Below, piece by piece: positions 1-5,022 of a DNA stretch of 9,228 nt. The notes under the pieces are model-generated. The model saw nothing but the letters and a program-made list of their open reading frames with translations, was not told the DNA's origin and ran no database searches. A program made the translations under genes and the position numbers. Every line of letters starts with the position of its first letter. Positions within the stretch are counted from its first letter, which is position 1. The DNA comes from Nostoc sp. CHAB 5715 (lineage in GTDB: Bacteria; Cyanobacteriota; Cyanobacteriia; Cyanobacteriales; Nostocaceae): assembly GCF_020829685.1 (NCBI RefSeq), contig NZ_JAIVFR010000195.1:1-9228 (forward strand), written 5' to 3'.

Positions 1-2
1 AA

Positions 3-128
3 TTGAAGATTGAAACTGGGCAATTGATTGTTCAAGATGGAGCGCAGGTTTCAGCTTCCACTTCTATTTCTTTGTCTGTTATCCCCGTGGGGATACTAAG
101 GTGTAAAATACCGTCAGCCCCAACATGA
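3..128 (+). pseudogene. Fragment of filamentous-hemagglutinin-type (two-partner secretion) repeat protein
   Basis: Open from the window edge to a TGA at 126-128. The first 20 or so codons read LKIETGQLIVQDGAQVSAST, which matches the beta-helix repeats of large cyanobacterial filamentous-hemagglutinin-like secreted proteins, where this motif is normally followed by further glycine-rich repeats. After about position 60 the reading frame stops resembling that family (it continues as SISLSVIPVG) and runs antisense through the antitoxin-like gene at 32-151. I therefore see only a scrap of one repeat joined to unrelated DNA. The rest of the gene, if present, lies left of the window. The family call rests on one 20-residue motif, so it is moderate. 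Confidence 0.5.
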
Positions 129-151
129 GAACATAACTTAATACTTTGCAT
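32..151 (-). pseudogene. Truncated antitoxin-like small protein (39 aa)
   Basis: An ATG at 149-151 is preceded on the minus strand by AGGAG about 8 bases upstream, a good ribosome binding site. The product starts MQSIKLCSHVGADGILHLS and continues IPTGITDKEIEV, the recognisable N-terminus of a small cyanobacterial family usually found upstream of PIN-domain toxins, so an antitoxin role is likely. The full proteins are roughly twice as long. Here the family match ends at EIEV, about position 58-62, and the last eight codons come from the hemagglutinin scrap on the other strand. No toxin gene follows within the window. I read it as an antitoxin head cut off by recombination. It lies 24 bases downstream of the conserved-protein tail at 176-420, in the same direction. 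Confidence 0.5.
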
Positions 152-175
152 TACTGTTTTCTCCTATTCCTTGGT

Positions 176-420
176 TTATCGAGAACTGGGTACTACCTCA
201 TCTATGATGCCGTATTCTTTCTCAATAAAACCCAACAGCTTCTCCTCCACAGGAGTCAAATACGGTCGCTTCAACTCCCCCAAGCTCTGTGCTGAAGCAC
301 TTGGGGTATCTTCCAAGTTCTCGTTTTCTCGTAACCTACTGATGCAATCACTTACGGTGGGAGAAACAGCGCCATCGCAAAGGAGCTGCATCTGCTGACA
401 TTCCGATGAATAAGCCAATT
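176..420 (-). pseudogene. C-terminal tail of a plasmid/phage-type conserved protein (same family as 2347-3078)
   Basis: The minus-strand frame ends at TAA 176-178 and encodes about 80 residues: CQQMQLLCD near the start, then SRLRENENLEDT, then LGELKRPYLTPVEEKLLGF followed by EKEYGII. From memory this matches the C-terminus of the cyanobacterial family whose N-terminal and central parts occur at 2347-3078 (ERKVERAF... GRIVKDVVQRIMERTKVPN). The only in-frame starts are weak (TTG at 416-418), and homology stops where the plus-strand 58-aa gene begins. It is therefore a headless remnant, not a gene with its own promoter. Its function in the full protein is unknown; DNA binding is possible. The plus-strand frame over the same bases looks like a shadow. 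Confidence 0.5.
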
Positions 421-582
421 CCTGAGAAATTATCTAGTCAAATCGACGCAGATGTTAAACTCGCTATGAAAAAAGCTATTGAAAGACACCGCCGTTTAGT
501 AGAATCTATTAGCATTTGGCAAAATGGCCAAGTTGTGAGATTAACCGCAGAACAAATTCCTCCTCTCAACTTAGATGAGTAA
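406..582 (+). CDS. Small conserved cyanobacterial protein, 58 aa
   Basis: This gene starts at ATG 406 and ends at TAA 580-582. Its product has a helical N-terminus (EKLSSQIDADVKLAMKKAIE), then RHRRLVESISIWQNGQ and VVRLTAEQIPPL. I recognise the pattern 'AIERHR.L.ESI.VWQ.GQVV.LTAEQIP' as a common short cyanobacterial protein without assigned function. It often sits directly upstream of another small gene, as antitoxins do. Its stop overlaps the start of the next gene (ATGAGTAA, ATG at 575), implying translational coupling with the pRiA4b-like gene. The only Shine-Dalgarno-like string (AAGGAG near 380) is too far upstream, so the start is not well supported. The start lies almost exactly where the minus-strand tail at 176-420 breaks off, so its promoter may have been lost. 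Confidence 0.6.
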   Translation: MNKPIPEKLSSQIDADVKLAMKKAIERHRRLVESISIWQNGQVVRLTAEQIPPLNLDE

Positions 583-1494
583 ACTATTTTCCCTCATTCC
601 AGATCAAATCCGAGATAAATTACCACTGACGGAAGATAAAAAACAACTACTTCAACAGCAAACTATTAGTCAAAATATCCCAGGAACAATTCTGCGGGAT
701 TTTCAAGCTCTTTTAGAATTTCTCCAACCCAACGGCGTTGAAGTTAGTAGCACTTATCACTAATTATCGCTTAAGTATCTCCAACAACTTAACTCACAAT
801 TGAGTTATCCCATAGATATTAACCTCAAACGTCCTGTACAAAAATCCTATCCTTATATTCACGGTCTTTATTTTCTTCTCCGCACCTCTGGACTGTCTCA
901 AGTTATTACCGAAGGTAAAAAGAGCAAGTTAGTTTTAGACCAAAAATTTCTGCAAATTTGGCAAGGATTAAACGACACAGTTTTCGGTTAGATTTTCGCA
1001 TAGCTTTTGACAATTTAAAACCTTATCTCCAACCCTATTTCCCGGAATGGTCACAAACTTTAGTGATTGCCGAAGGCAGTTTTACTGAGGGTGTTTATAT
1101 ATTTAAAGCCACTTTACAGGATGCTTGGCGACAGATTGCTATTCCTAGTTACTCTAATTTAGATGAAGTCGCTGCCGCAATTGTGCAAGCATTTGATTTT
1201 GACCCGGAACACCTCTACAGATTTATTCACAAAGACCGTTTAGGAAGAACTTTGGAATTTAATCATCCTGTTGTCGAAATTCCCCCTGATACCTGCGATT
1301 TTCGTTTAGGCGATTTATCCCTAGAGGTAGGTAGTCATTTACAATTTATCTTTGATTTACTGCAAGAATGGGAATTTAATTTATATGTAGAGAAAATTGA
1401 GCCAGCTAATGCCAAAATGAAAAAGCCCAAAATTCTTGAATCTCATGGTGAACCGCCAGCGCAATATGGCGAAGAGGCAGAAGCCTGGGAATAG
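575..1494 (+). pseudogene. Plasmid pRiA4b ORF-3-like (IS1096 TnpR-type passenger) protein, disrupted
   Basis: Three frame segments make one protein. The first starts at ATG 575 (MSKLFSLIPDQIRDKLPLTE) and meets an in-frame TAA at 761-763. Reading straight through gives LSLKYLQQL and then KRPVQKSYPYIHGLYFLLRT in the same frame, so a single TTA-to-TAA type change would explain the stop. Near 978 (LQIWQGLNDT) the frame closes and the rest lies in another frame: IAFDNLKPYLQPYFPEWSQT, then FKATLQDAWRQIAIPSYSNL and AAAIVQAFDFDPEHLYRF, the hallmark of the pRiA4b ORF-3 family. From memory, full homologues have roughly a hundred or more residues between these blocks, so an out-of-frame deletion is likely. 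The C-terminus (ESHGEPPAQYGEEAEAWE) looks natural. Family function is unknown; members are linked to plasmids and mobile elements. It overlaps the 58-aa gene by eight bases. Confidence 0.65.
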
Positions 1495-1786
1495 ATTTGC
1501 TACTGTGATGGGCTACGTTCTAATCCATACATACGTGTCCGAATTGGCAGTGCGATCGCTCTATATTGGTTTTCAGTTGCAGTTCCAGCTACTGCTGGAT
1601 AATTCTCTACTGCCAACCTTGCTATTTTGTCCGAATTTCTTCCCGGCTCGGCAATCTTTTCAGTTGTTCTTGGGTACTTGCAATCTGTGATTTTATTTTA
1701 AGAAGATTTTGGACAACTTGTAAGCTGAAATACCTAAAACTTCGTTAAGGCATTAATCAAGCGATCGCTTTTTTTGGATAAAGAAA
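1495..1786. other. Intergenic stretch with possible remnant of a minus-strand gene
   Basis: No intact gene is visible. On the minus strand three short frames in succession have protein-like composition: NEVLGISAYKLSKIFLK near 1735-1685, QIASTQEQLKRLPSREEIR near 1690-1628, and IARLAVENYPAVAGTATENQ from about 1628 with its frame ending at 1500. They could be one small decayed gene broken by two frameshifts, but I do not recognise a family and each piece is under 45 codons. HIP1 octamers lie at 1552-1559 and 1761-1768; the latter sits in the 12-base palindrome AAGCGATCGCTT followed by five T. Confidence 0.2.
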
Positions 1787-1867
1787 ATGGACTCTAGTAA
1801 CAAAAATGGAAGAAGAACATGGACGCAAATCCATATAAATACTACTCCTAGCCAACTTTTCCCTTAA
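1787..1867 (+). other. Possible truncated 26-codon ORF
   Basis: ATG at 1787, preceded by GGATAAAG, begins a short frame starting MDSSNKNGRRTWTQIHI and ending TAA at 1865-1867. It runs into the 3' end of the minus-strand paralogue at 1848. The composition looks like the start of a real protein, and the minus-strand paralogue's last codons are antisense to it, so this may be the head of another gene at a recombination junction. I recognise no family and it may be chance. Confidence 0.15.
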
Positions 1868-2213
1868 ACTTGGATAACTTACTAACGTTGCGATCGCTTG
1901 CTGCCGTAAGCATCGCTAGGGAGCAATACTCCTCAAAAGTGCTGTGGGTGGAACGGTAAAGCCTGCGAACGCGCAATTCCATCAGCGCCTTGCCAGCTTC
2001 AAAAACTGCTCTCTCCACTTTCCTCTCCAAGTGCAAGCGATCGCTTTGCTCTTGCTCAGTTAATTCTGGAACTTCAACAGCAGTAACTGTAATCGTTGCT
2101 GAACCTGGATCTATTTGCTGGGAAATATCCTCGTTTGCAGAGTTAGCTACTGAAGTTGAATTGTTAGATGCGGCAGAGGTGGCTTTGTTGCGTCTAGAAG
2201 GTAGTTTAGGCAT
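1848..2213 (-). pseudogene. Truncated paralogue of the plasmid/phage-type conserved protein (121 aa)
   Basis: The gene starts at ATG 2213 with GGGGTGGA shortly upstream. Residues 1-40 are a basic, Ser/Asn-rich leader. Residues 41-97 (ITVTAVEVPELTEQEQ to FEEYC) align with the paralogue at 2347-3078 with 50 of 57 residues identical by my count. Core motifs are DRLHLERKVERA, FEAGKAL.EL and RRLYRSTH.TFEEYC, a cyanobacterial family probably binding DNA by analogy with plasmid partition or replication accessory proteins, but unproven. Immediately after EEYC a GC-rich dispersed repeat (1890-1921) enters and all family similarity ends; the last residues (NVSKLSKFKGKVG) are unrelated. Full-length relatives are over 250 residues, so this one lacks the central and C-terminal parts. 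It could still be translated as a short N-terminal protein. Confidence 0.6.
1890..1921. repeat. GC-rich dispersed repeat with HIP1, inside the 1848-2213 paralogue
   Basis: The segment begins with the HIP1 octamer GCGATCGC, continues through TTGCTGCCGTAAGCATCGC and ends CTAGGG. It has the form 'GCGATNGC ... GCATCGC' of the short repeats scattered in Nostoc-type genomes. It lies directly after the codons for EEYC, where the paralogue at 2347-3078 also carries a repeat. Confidence 0.55.
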
Positions 2214-2290
2214 TATTCCACCCCTTTAGTTCAACAATATTTTTTCAGAGTCAATTACAACGTAGATTTTGGAAGTAGTTGATAACTGCT

Positions 2291-2317
2291 CCGGCAAAGC
2301 CCACCGCAGGCATCGCT
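2291..2317. repeat. GC-rich dispersed repeat between the two paralogues
   Basis: The segment CCGGCAAAGCCCACCGCAGG followed by CATCGCT matches the style of the other short repeats here (GC-rich, ending GCATCGC). It lies in the gap between the two minus-strand paralogues and has no coding role. Confidence 0.45.
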
Positions 2318-2333
2318 TCCCACGTAAAGGGCG

Positions 2334-2483
2334 TTACCCGCATTTCTCACAAGCTTAAGGTCAGAGGTGCAGAGAGGCAGAGGGGCAGAGGGGAAAGAAC
2401 TTGTACAATAACTCTCCTCTGCTCCCCTGCTCCCCTGCTCCCCTGCACAAGGTTTTGAGAGATGTGGTGAGAAATCCGGGTAA
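2334..2483. repeat. About 150-bp inverted-repeat element with STRR core
   Basis: The arms are TTACCCGCATTTCTCAC (2334-2350) and GTGAGAAATCCGGGTAA (2467-2483); the second is the reverse complement of the first at 16 of 17 positions. Between them is a purine-rich run with GCAGAGGG-type units (about 2369-2393) and a run of CTGCTCCC octamers at 2419-2426, 2427-2434 and 2435-2442 plus CTGC. The two runs are partly complementary, so the whole could fold as a long hairpin. It resembles a MITE-like element or cyanobacterial STRR cassette. It replaces the 3' part of the minus-strand gene at 2347-3078 and supplies its stop codon. Confidence 0.6.
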
Positions 2484-3078
2484 AGTCATTCACTGCGCTG
2501 ACAATTGCCCAACAGCCACCTTTGCCTCTCAGTTCGGGATTGTCCTTAGCAAGGATTTGGCAGACTTCGCCGATTTGGTAGGTGTTTGGTACTTTCGTCC
2601 TTTCCATGATGCGCTGCACAACATCTTTGACGATTCTACCAGTGGGAACTTTGCCGCCAGCAAGTTCTACTGCTCTTAGCCACGCTTCCTGCTGTTCCTG
2701 GGGTTCAAGCTTTGTCATGGGTCGGACTTGGCGCTCATTCGTGGGCAAAACTTGATCCAATGGATCACATTTTTCAAGCAAATTATCAAAAACAACAGCT
2801 GCGTCCATCAAAAGGTAAGGTTGTCGGCGGCTGTAACCAAAGCGATGGCTTCGCCAACGCCAAGGGCGAACGCGGCAGTATTCTTCAAATGTGCGGTGTG
2901 TGGAACGGTAAAGCCTTCTGTCCCTCAATTCCGTTAACGCCTTCCCTGCCTCAAAAAACGCCCGTTCCACCTTCCGCTCCAAGTGCAGGCGATCACGCTG
3001 TTCTTCCTCTGTCAACTCTGGAACTTCGACAGAGGTAACAGTTATGTCTGCTGAAACCGGATCTTCCTCGTTTGACAT
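2347..3078 (-). CDS. Plasmid/phage-type conserved protein, C-terminus replaced
   Basis: I prefer the ATG at 3078 (MSNEEDPVSADITVTSVEV), because the family motif follows at once; the frame stays open to a TTG at 3129 and neither start has a strong ribosome site. The order is ITVTSVEVPELTEEEQRDRL (residues 12-31), HLERKVERAFFEAGKALTEL, RRLYRSTHRTFEEYC (to 68), a nine-residue insert VRPWRWRSH from a dispersed repeat, RFGYSRRQPYLLMDAAVVF, RQVRPMTKLEPQEQQEAWL, GRIVKDVVQRIMERTKVPN, and EVCQILAKDNPELRGKGGCW. From memory this is a cyanobacterial family common on plasmids and islands, of unknown function with possible DNA binding. After AVNDF (about 2484) it reads through the inverted-repeat element, giving an artificial tail rich in Leu/Pro/Ser. 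The usual C-terminus (LTP.EEKLL..E.EYGI) is missing but occurs as a separate fragment at 176-420. Confidence 0.6.
   Translation of the reverse strand: MSNEEDPVSADITVTSVEVPELTEEEQRDRLHLERKVERAFFEAGKALTELRDRRLYRSTHRTFEEYCRVRPWRWRSHRFGYSRRQPYLLMDAAVVFDNLLEKCDPLDQVLPTNERQVRPMTKLEPQEQQEAWLRAVELAGGKVPTGRIVKDVVQRIMERTKVPNTYQIGEVCQILAKDNPELRGKGGCWAIVSAVNDFTRISHHISQNLVQGSRGAGEQRRVIVQVLSPLPLCLSAPLTLSL
2842..2874. repeat. In-frame GC-rich dispersed repeat inside the 2347-3078 gene
   Basis: The segment runs GCGATGGCTTCGCCAACGCC then AAGGGCGAACGCG on the plus strand. On the coding strand it adds nine codons (VRPWRWRSH) between EEYCR and RFGYSR without breaking the frame. Uninterrupted relatives, from memory, read EEYCRDRFGYSR, whose codons could be CGC GAT CGC, a HIP1 core. 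The repeat thus appears to split a HIP1 site. Confidence 0.55.
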
Positions 3079-3129
3079 ATTGATTAACGCCGTTTCCACT
3101 CTATGAAGCAAATCGACATTAAGTTGCAA

Positions 3130-3329
3130 CTCAGTTGAGCTAATCTTGCTTAATACATATTCCGTAACTATCAGCAGTTATGGCTAATCCATACTGGGAA
3201 ACGGATTTACCGAGCGCCAAATGCAAGGAATGGTAGCTTGAAGTTCATTGCAACGTAATAAATACTTAAGATGACAGAAGCGATCATCTCTTCAAGAGAA
3301 GCAAAAAAGTAACAGTTAAAAGGTTTATT
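3130..3329. other. Intergenic region, no gene recognised
   Basis: This spacer separates the minus-strand plasmid-type gene from the minus-strand XRE gene. A plus-strand frame from ATG 3180 (MANPYWETDLPSAKCKEW) is only 18 codons long and may be a remnant or chance. A small imperfect hairpin (CTCTTCAAGAG) near 3287-3297 lies past the end of the XRE gene, with a run of T on the minus strand, but the stem is only five pairs, so I do not call a terminator. Confidence 0.3.
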
Positions 3330-3539
3330 TCATTCGAGAGCATTAGCTGATTCCTTTACTGCCGTCATCAGTTCATCAAAACTGCATTCGTACAGTTTCA
3401 TGAGTTCGCTGAACTGATCAATTCGTAGTTTTGGAATAGTTTTTCCATACTCCCAGTTACGAACGGTAGATTCTGCTATGCCTACACGGCTAGCAACATC
3501 TACTGTTCTTAGTCCTTTTCTTTCTCTTAGCTGCTTCAT
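3330..3539 (-). CDS. XRE-family helix-turn-helix transcriptional regulator, 69 aa
   Basis: The protein is almost entirely one Cro/C1-type HTH domain: MKQLRERKGLRTVDVASRVG, then IAESTVRNWEYGKTIPKL, where VDVASRVGI is the first helix of the motif and ESTVRNWEYG the recognition helix. A short helical tail follows (QFSELMKLYECSFDELMTAV). No sensory domain is present, so it is probably a small dimeric repressor. Two ATGs lie six bases apart (3545 and 3539). AGG is 8 bases from the second but only 2 from the first, so I start at 3539. Upstream a TATAAT box and two inverted copies of AAGTTTACYAAS suggest autorepression. It is divergent from the 267-aa gene at 3730, and the second operator half lies between the two promoters, so it may also influence that operon. 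Confidence 0.85.
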   Translation of the reverse strand: MKQLRERKGLRTVDVASRVGIAESTVRNWEYGKTIPKLRIDQFSELMKLYECSFDELMTAVKESANALE

Positions 3540-3550
3540 ATTCATTACCT

Positions 3551-3603
3551 AAGTTTACCAAGAGTGTATTATATCTCATTAAATTATCTAGTTAGTAAAC
3601 TTG
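3551..3603 (-). promoter_or_regulatory. Promoter and probable autoregulatory operator of the XRE gene
   Basis: On the minus strand a perfect TATAAT lies at 3573-3568. TTTACT at 3599-3594 could serve as a -35, but with a long 20-base spacer. Two inverted 12-base arms, AAGTTTACCAAG at 3551-3562 and GTTAGTAAACTT at 3591-3602, match at 10 of 12 positions. One covers the expected transcription start and the other the -35, the classic arrangement for a small phage-type repressor shutting off its own gene. The arms are seen; the repressor link is inferred. Confidence 0.5.
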
Positions 3604-3625
3604 GTTAAAATATTTCATTGTGCTA

Positions 3626-3655
3626 TTGACAAGCGCTAATGGGTTAGCAGATAAT
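3626..3655 (+). promoter_or_regulatory. Probable promoter of the 3730 operon
   Basis: A consensus TTGACA at 3626-3631 is followed after 18 bases by GATAAT at 3650-3655. This is the best sigma70-type promoter pointing toward the gene at 3730. It lies 24 bases from the second arm of the XRE operator, close enough for coordinated control. Confidence 0.5.
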
Positions 3656-3663
3656 ACCAATAT

Positions 3664-3702
3664 AGAGAAGCGCCCTAGACTCGCAATCTCAAGCGCTTCT
3701 CT
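3664..3702 (+). promoter_or_regulatory. Perfect 10-bp inverted repeat in the 5' leader of the 3730 gene
   Basis: AGAGAAGCGC (3664-3673) and GCGCTTCTCT (3693-3702) are exact complements with a 19-base loop, starting about 8 bases after the presumed -10 box and ending 27 bases before the start codon. It is not followed by a T-run, so it is not an intrinsic terminator. An RNA leader hairpin or a DNA operator are both possible. Confidence 0.5.
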
Positions 3703-3729
3703 TGCCCTAAATTTAAAGGCTCATCAATC

Positions 3730-4533
3730 ATGACATACCAAATCTACAGTCATCAACAGCTACAACTGAAATCTATTGCTCGGCTCAAGCAAATCTACAG
3801 CGAAATCGCCTGCACAGTCGAAGTAAGCGACAAACGCTGTAAGAATGCCTGGATTACTGCGATCACTGAATATCAAGCTAGCAAGATTCAGAAAATCGCC
3901 CCTGCTGCCCCCGACGAACAAGCCCTCGCTCAAGCCGAACTCGACGACTACATCGCTGACCAAGCCCAAGTTGTAGCTCCCGAACCCCTCACAATAGTCG
4001 AAATCTCTTTTAACCATCACGAATATTACGCTGATAACAAACTGGTAGCCAACATCAGCCATGACGACAACCATTTAACGCAACGTTGGGTAGTCATGGT
4101 CAACGATAAAGAAGTATTTCGTGCCAACACTCTAATGCGTTGCGATCGCTTCATCTGCACTCACTACAAAGATGGCACACTGCCTGTGCAAGAACAACTT
4201 GCAACATCCTGCACTACTGGTAACGAAGTCATGGCGCAGATTTTCAACGAATGCCAGAATTATGGTTACGAAATCCTCAACGACGGCATTTACCAGAATG
4301 ACGAGAAATTAGGCGAAGTAGGACAGACTGACGGCGACTGGTGGTTTACACGCGCAGCAGACGAAACCCAGCGCATACCCTGTGACTCGGCAATGGAAGC
4401 AGTTCAATCGCTGTCGATGGTGGACACCGTACCCTATGCAGAAGCGTTTAACTGCGAAGAATTGCTAGACCGACCGTTTGAAATGCTCACGAACGAAGAA
4501 TGGGGGCAGTTACGAGAGTTAGTAGCAGCGTAA
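3730..4533 (+). CDS. Cyanobacterial conserved protein with SAP-like N-terminus, 267 aa
   Basis: ATG at 3730 follows AAAGG about 11 bases upstream. Residues 1-56 (SHQQLQLKSIARLKQIYSEI ... VEVSDKRCKNAWITAI, then EYQASKIQ) look like a short helix-extended-helix motif of the SAP type that binds nucleic acid. I recall such segments as a module in several Nostocales proteins. A charged linker rich in Ala/Glu/Asp follows (57-85). A central domain (about 88-152) contains IVEISFNHHEYYADN, WVVMVNDKEVFRAN and RCDRFICTHYKDGTLP. A C-terminal part (160-267) contains GYEILNDGIYQNDEKLGEVG and DGDWWFTRAADETQRIPC. No signal peptide or membrane segment is seen. The function is unknown; a nucleic-acid-linked role is inferred only from the N-terminus. 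Codon use is ordinary for the window and a HIP1 site lies inside (4142). It probably heads the plus-strand operon. Confidence 0.75.
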   Translation: MTYQIYSHQQLQLKSIARLKQIYSEIACTVEVSDKRCKNAWITAITEYQASKIQKIAPAAPDEQALAQAELDDYIADQAQVVAPEPLTIVEISFNHHEYYADNKLVANISHDDNHLTQRWVVMVNDKEVFRANTLMRCDRFICTHYKDGTLPVQEQLATSCTTGNEVMAQIFNECQNYGYEILNDGIYQNDEKLGEVGQTDGDWWFTRAADETQRIPCDSAMEAVQSLSMVDTVPYAEAFNCEELLDRPFEMLTNEEWGQLRELVAA

Positions 4534-4695
4534 ATCAGTAGCCAGAATCCAGGAGTCAGTAAAGAAACAAAGAACAGGGTGCAGAAGTTAATAAAATCTG
4601 CCTTCCTCCTTTTCTTCCTACCTCTTCCGAAATTCTGACTTCTGAATTCTGACTCCTGAATTCTTCCCTCATTTTCCCTTCATTCACCAATCAAT
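4534..4695. repeat. Inverted and tandem repeats in the 4533-4696 spacer
   Basis: AGAATCCAGGAGTCAG (4544-4559) is the inverted copy of CTGACTCCTGAATTCT (4649-4664) with one mismatch, so the spacer can fold on itself. The right arm is part of a 14-base tandem repeat: TTCTGACTTCTGAA (4633-4646) followed by TTCTGACTCCTGAA (4647-4660), 13 of 14 identical. Such 'GAATTCAGGAGTCAG' strings are frequent between genes in Nostocales. No T-run follows, so termination is uncertain. Confidence 0.6.
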
Positions 4696-5022
4696 ATGCA
4701 ATCCACCATATCAATCCTCCAACACTGGGGCTACCCTCGCTTTGCTTTGGATCAGCGTACTAAAGAGGGCATCATTCTGGGGCTTCAATACTACCCAAAT
4801 GGTACTGAACTGGCTAAACAATTCGGTGGTGGCTGGCGTTATGCTCTGATGCCTGATAAAAACTCTGACGAATTGTTCCACTTCCAGGAAAATCAAATCC
4901 AACCGCTCTCTCCAGAAGAATTATTCCGCCAAATCACTGCTGAAATTGACCTTTACCAACAGCAGATAAATATTCTCAATCGGCAGTTAACTGCATTAAC
5001 GAAGGGCGCAAACAATGGCTAA
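4696..5022 (+). CDS. Conserved cyanobacterial protein of unknown function, 108 aa
   Basis: The N-terminal half is compact: MQSTISILQHWGYPRFALDQ, GIILGLQYYPNGTELAKQFG, GGWRYALMPDKNSDELFHF. The second half (residues 73-104) is a predicted helix or coiled coil (EELFRQITAEIDLYQQQINI, LNRQLTALTK). I recall relatives in Nostocales beginning '...HWGYPRFAFG.RTK.G.ILG.QYY' with 'GEGWRY.LMPDKNS', commonly near DUF1392 genes, but no function is known. The start codon has no clear ribosome site. The stop overlaps the next start (ATGGCTAA, ATG at 5015), so the downstream frame is probably translationally coupled. Confidence 0.7.
   Translation: MQSTISILQHWGYPRFALDQRTKEGIILGLQYYPNGTELAKQFGGGWRYALMPDKNSDELFHFQENQIQPLSPEELFRQITAEIDLYQQQINILNRQLTALTKGANNG

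Noticed and set aside
171..398. Plus-strand 75-codon frame
   Set aside because: It lies antisense to a recognisable C-terminal tail (LTPVEEKLL..E.EYGI) and has Ser/Pro-rich shadow composition.
1759..1775. AAGCGATCGCTT followed by five T as an intrinsic terminator
   Set aside because: The palindrome is just HIP1 plus two bases per side; with a four-base loop only a four-pair stem forms, too weak.
2361..2446. CRISPR array
   Set aside because: The 8-base units are directly tandem with no spacers; this is STRR-type low-complexity DNA.
2401..3038. Plus-strand frames across 2401-3038
   Set aside because: They are antisense shadows of the minus-strand gene with conserved motifs GRIVKDVVQRIMERTKVPN and ERKVERAF.
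3760..4074. Minus-strand 104-codon frame
   Set aside because: It is antisense to the 267-aa gene, has low complexity, and has no ribosome site or recognisable motif.
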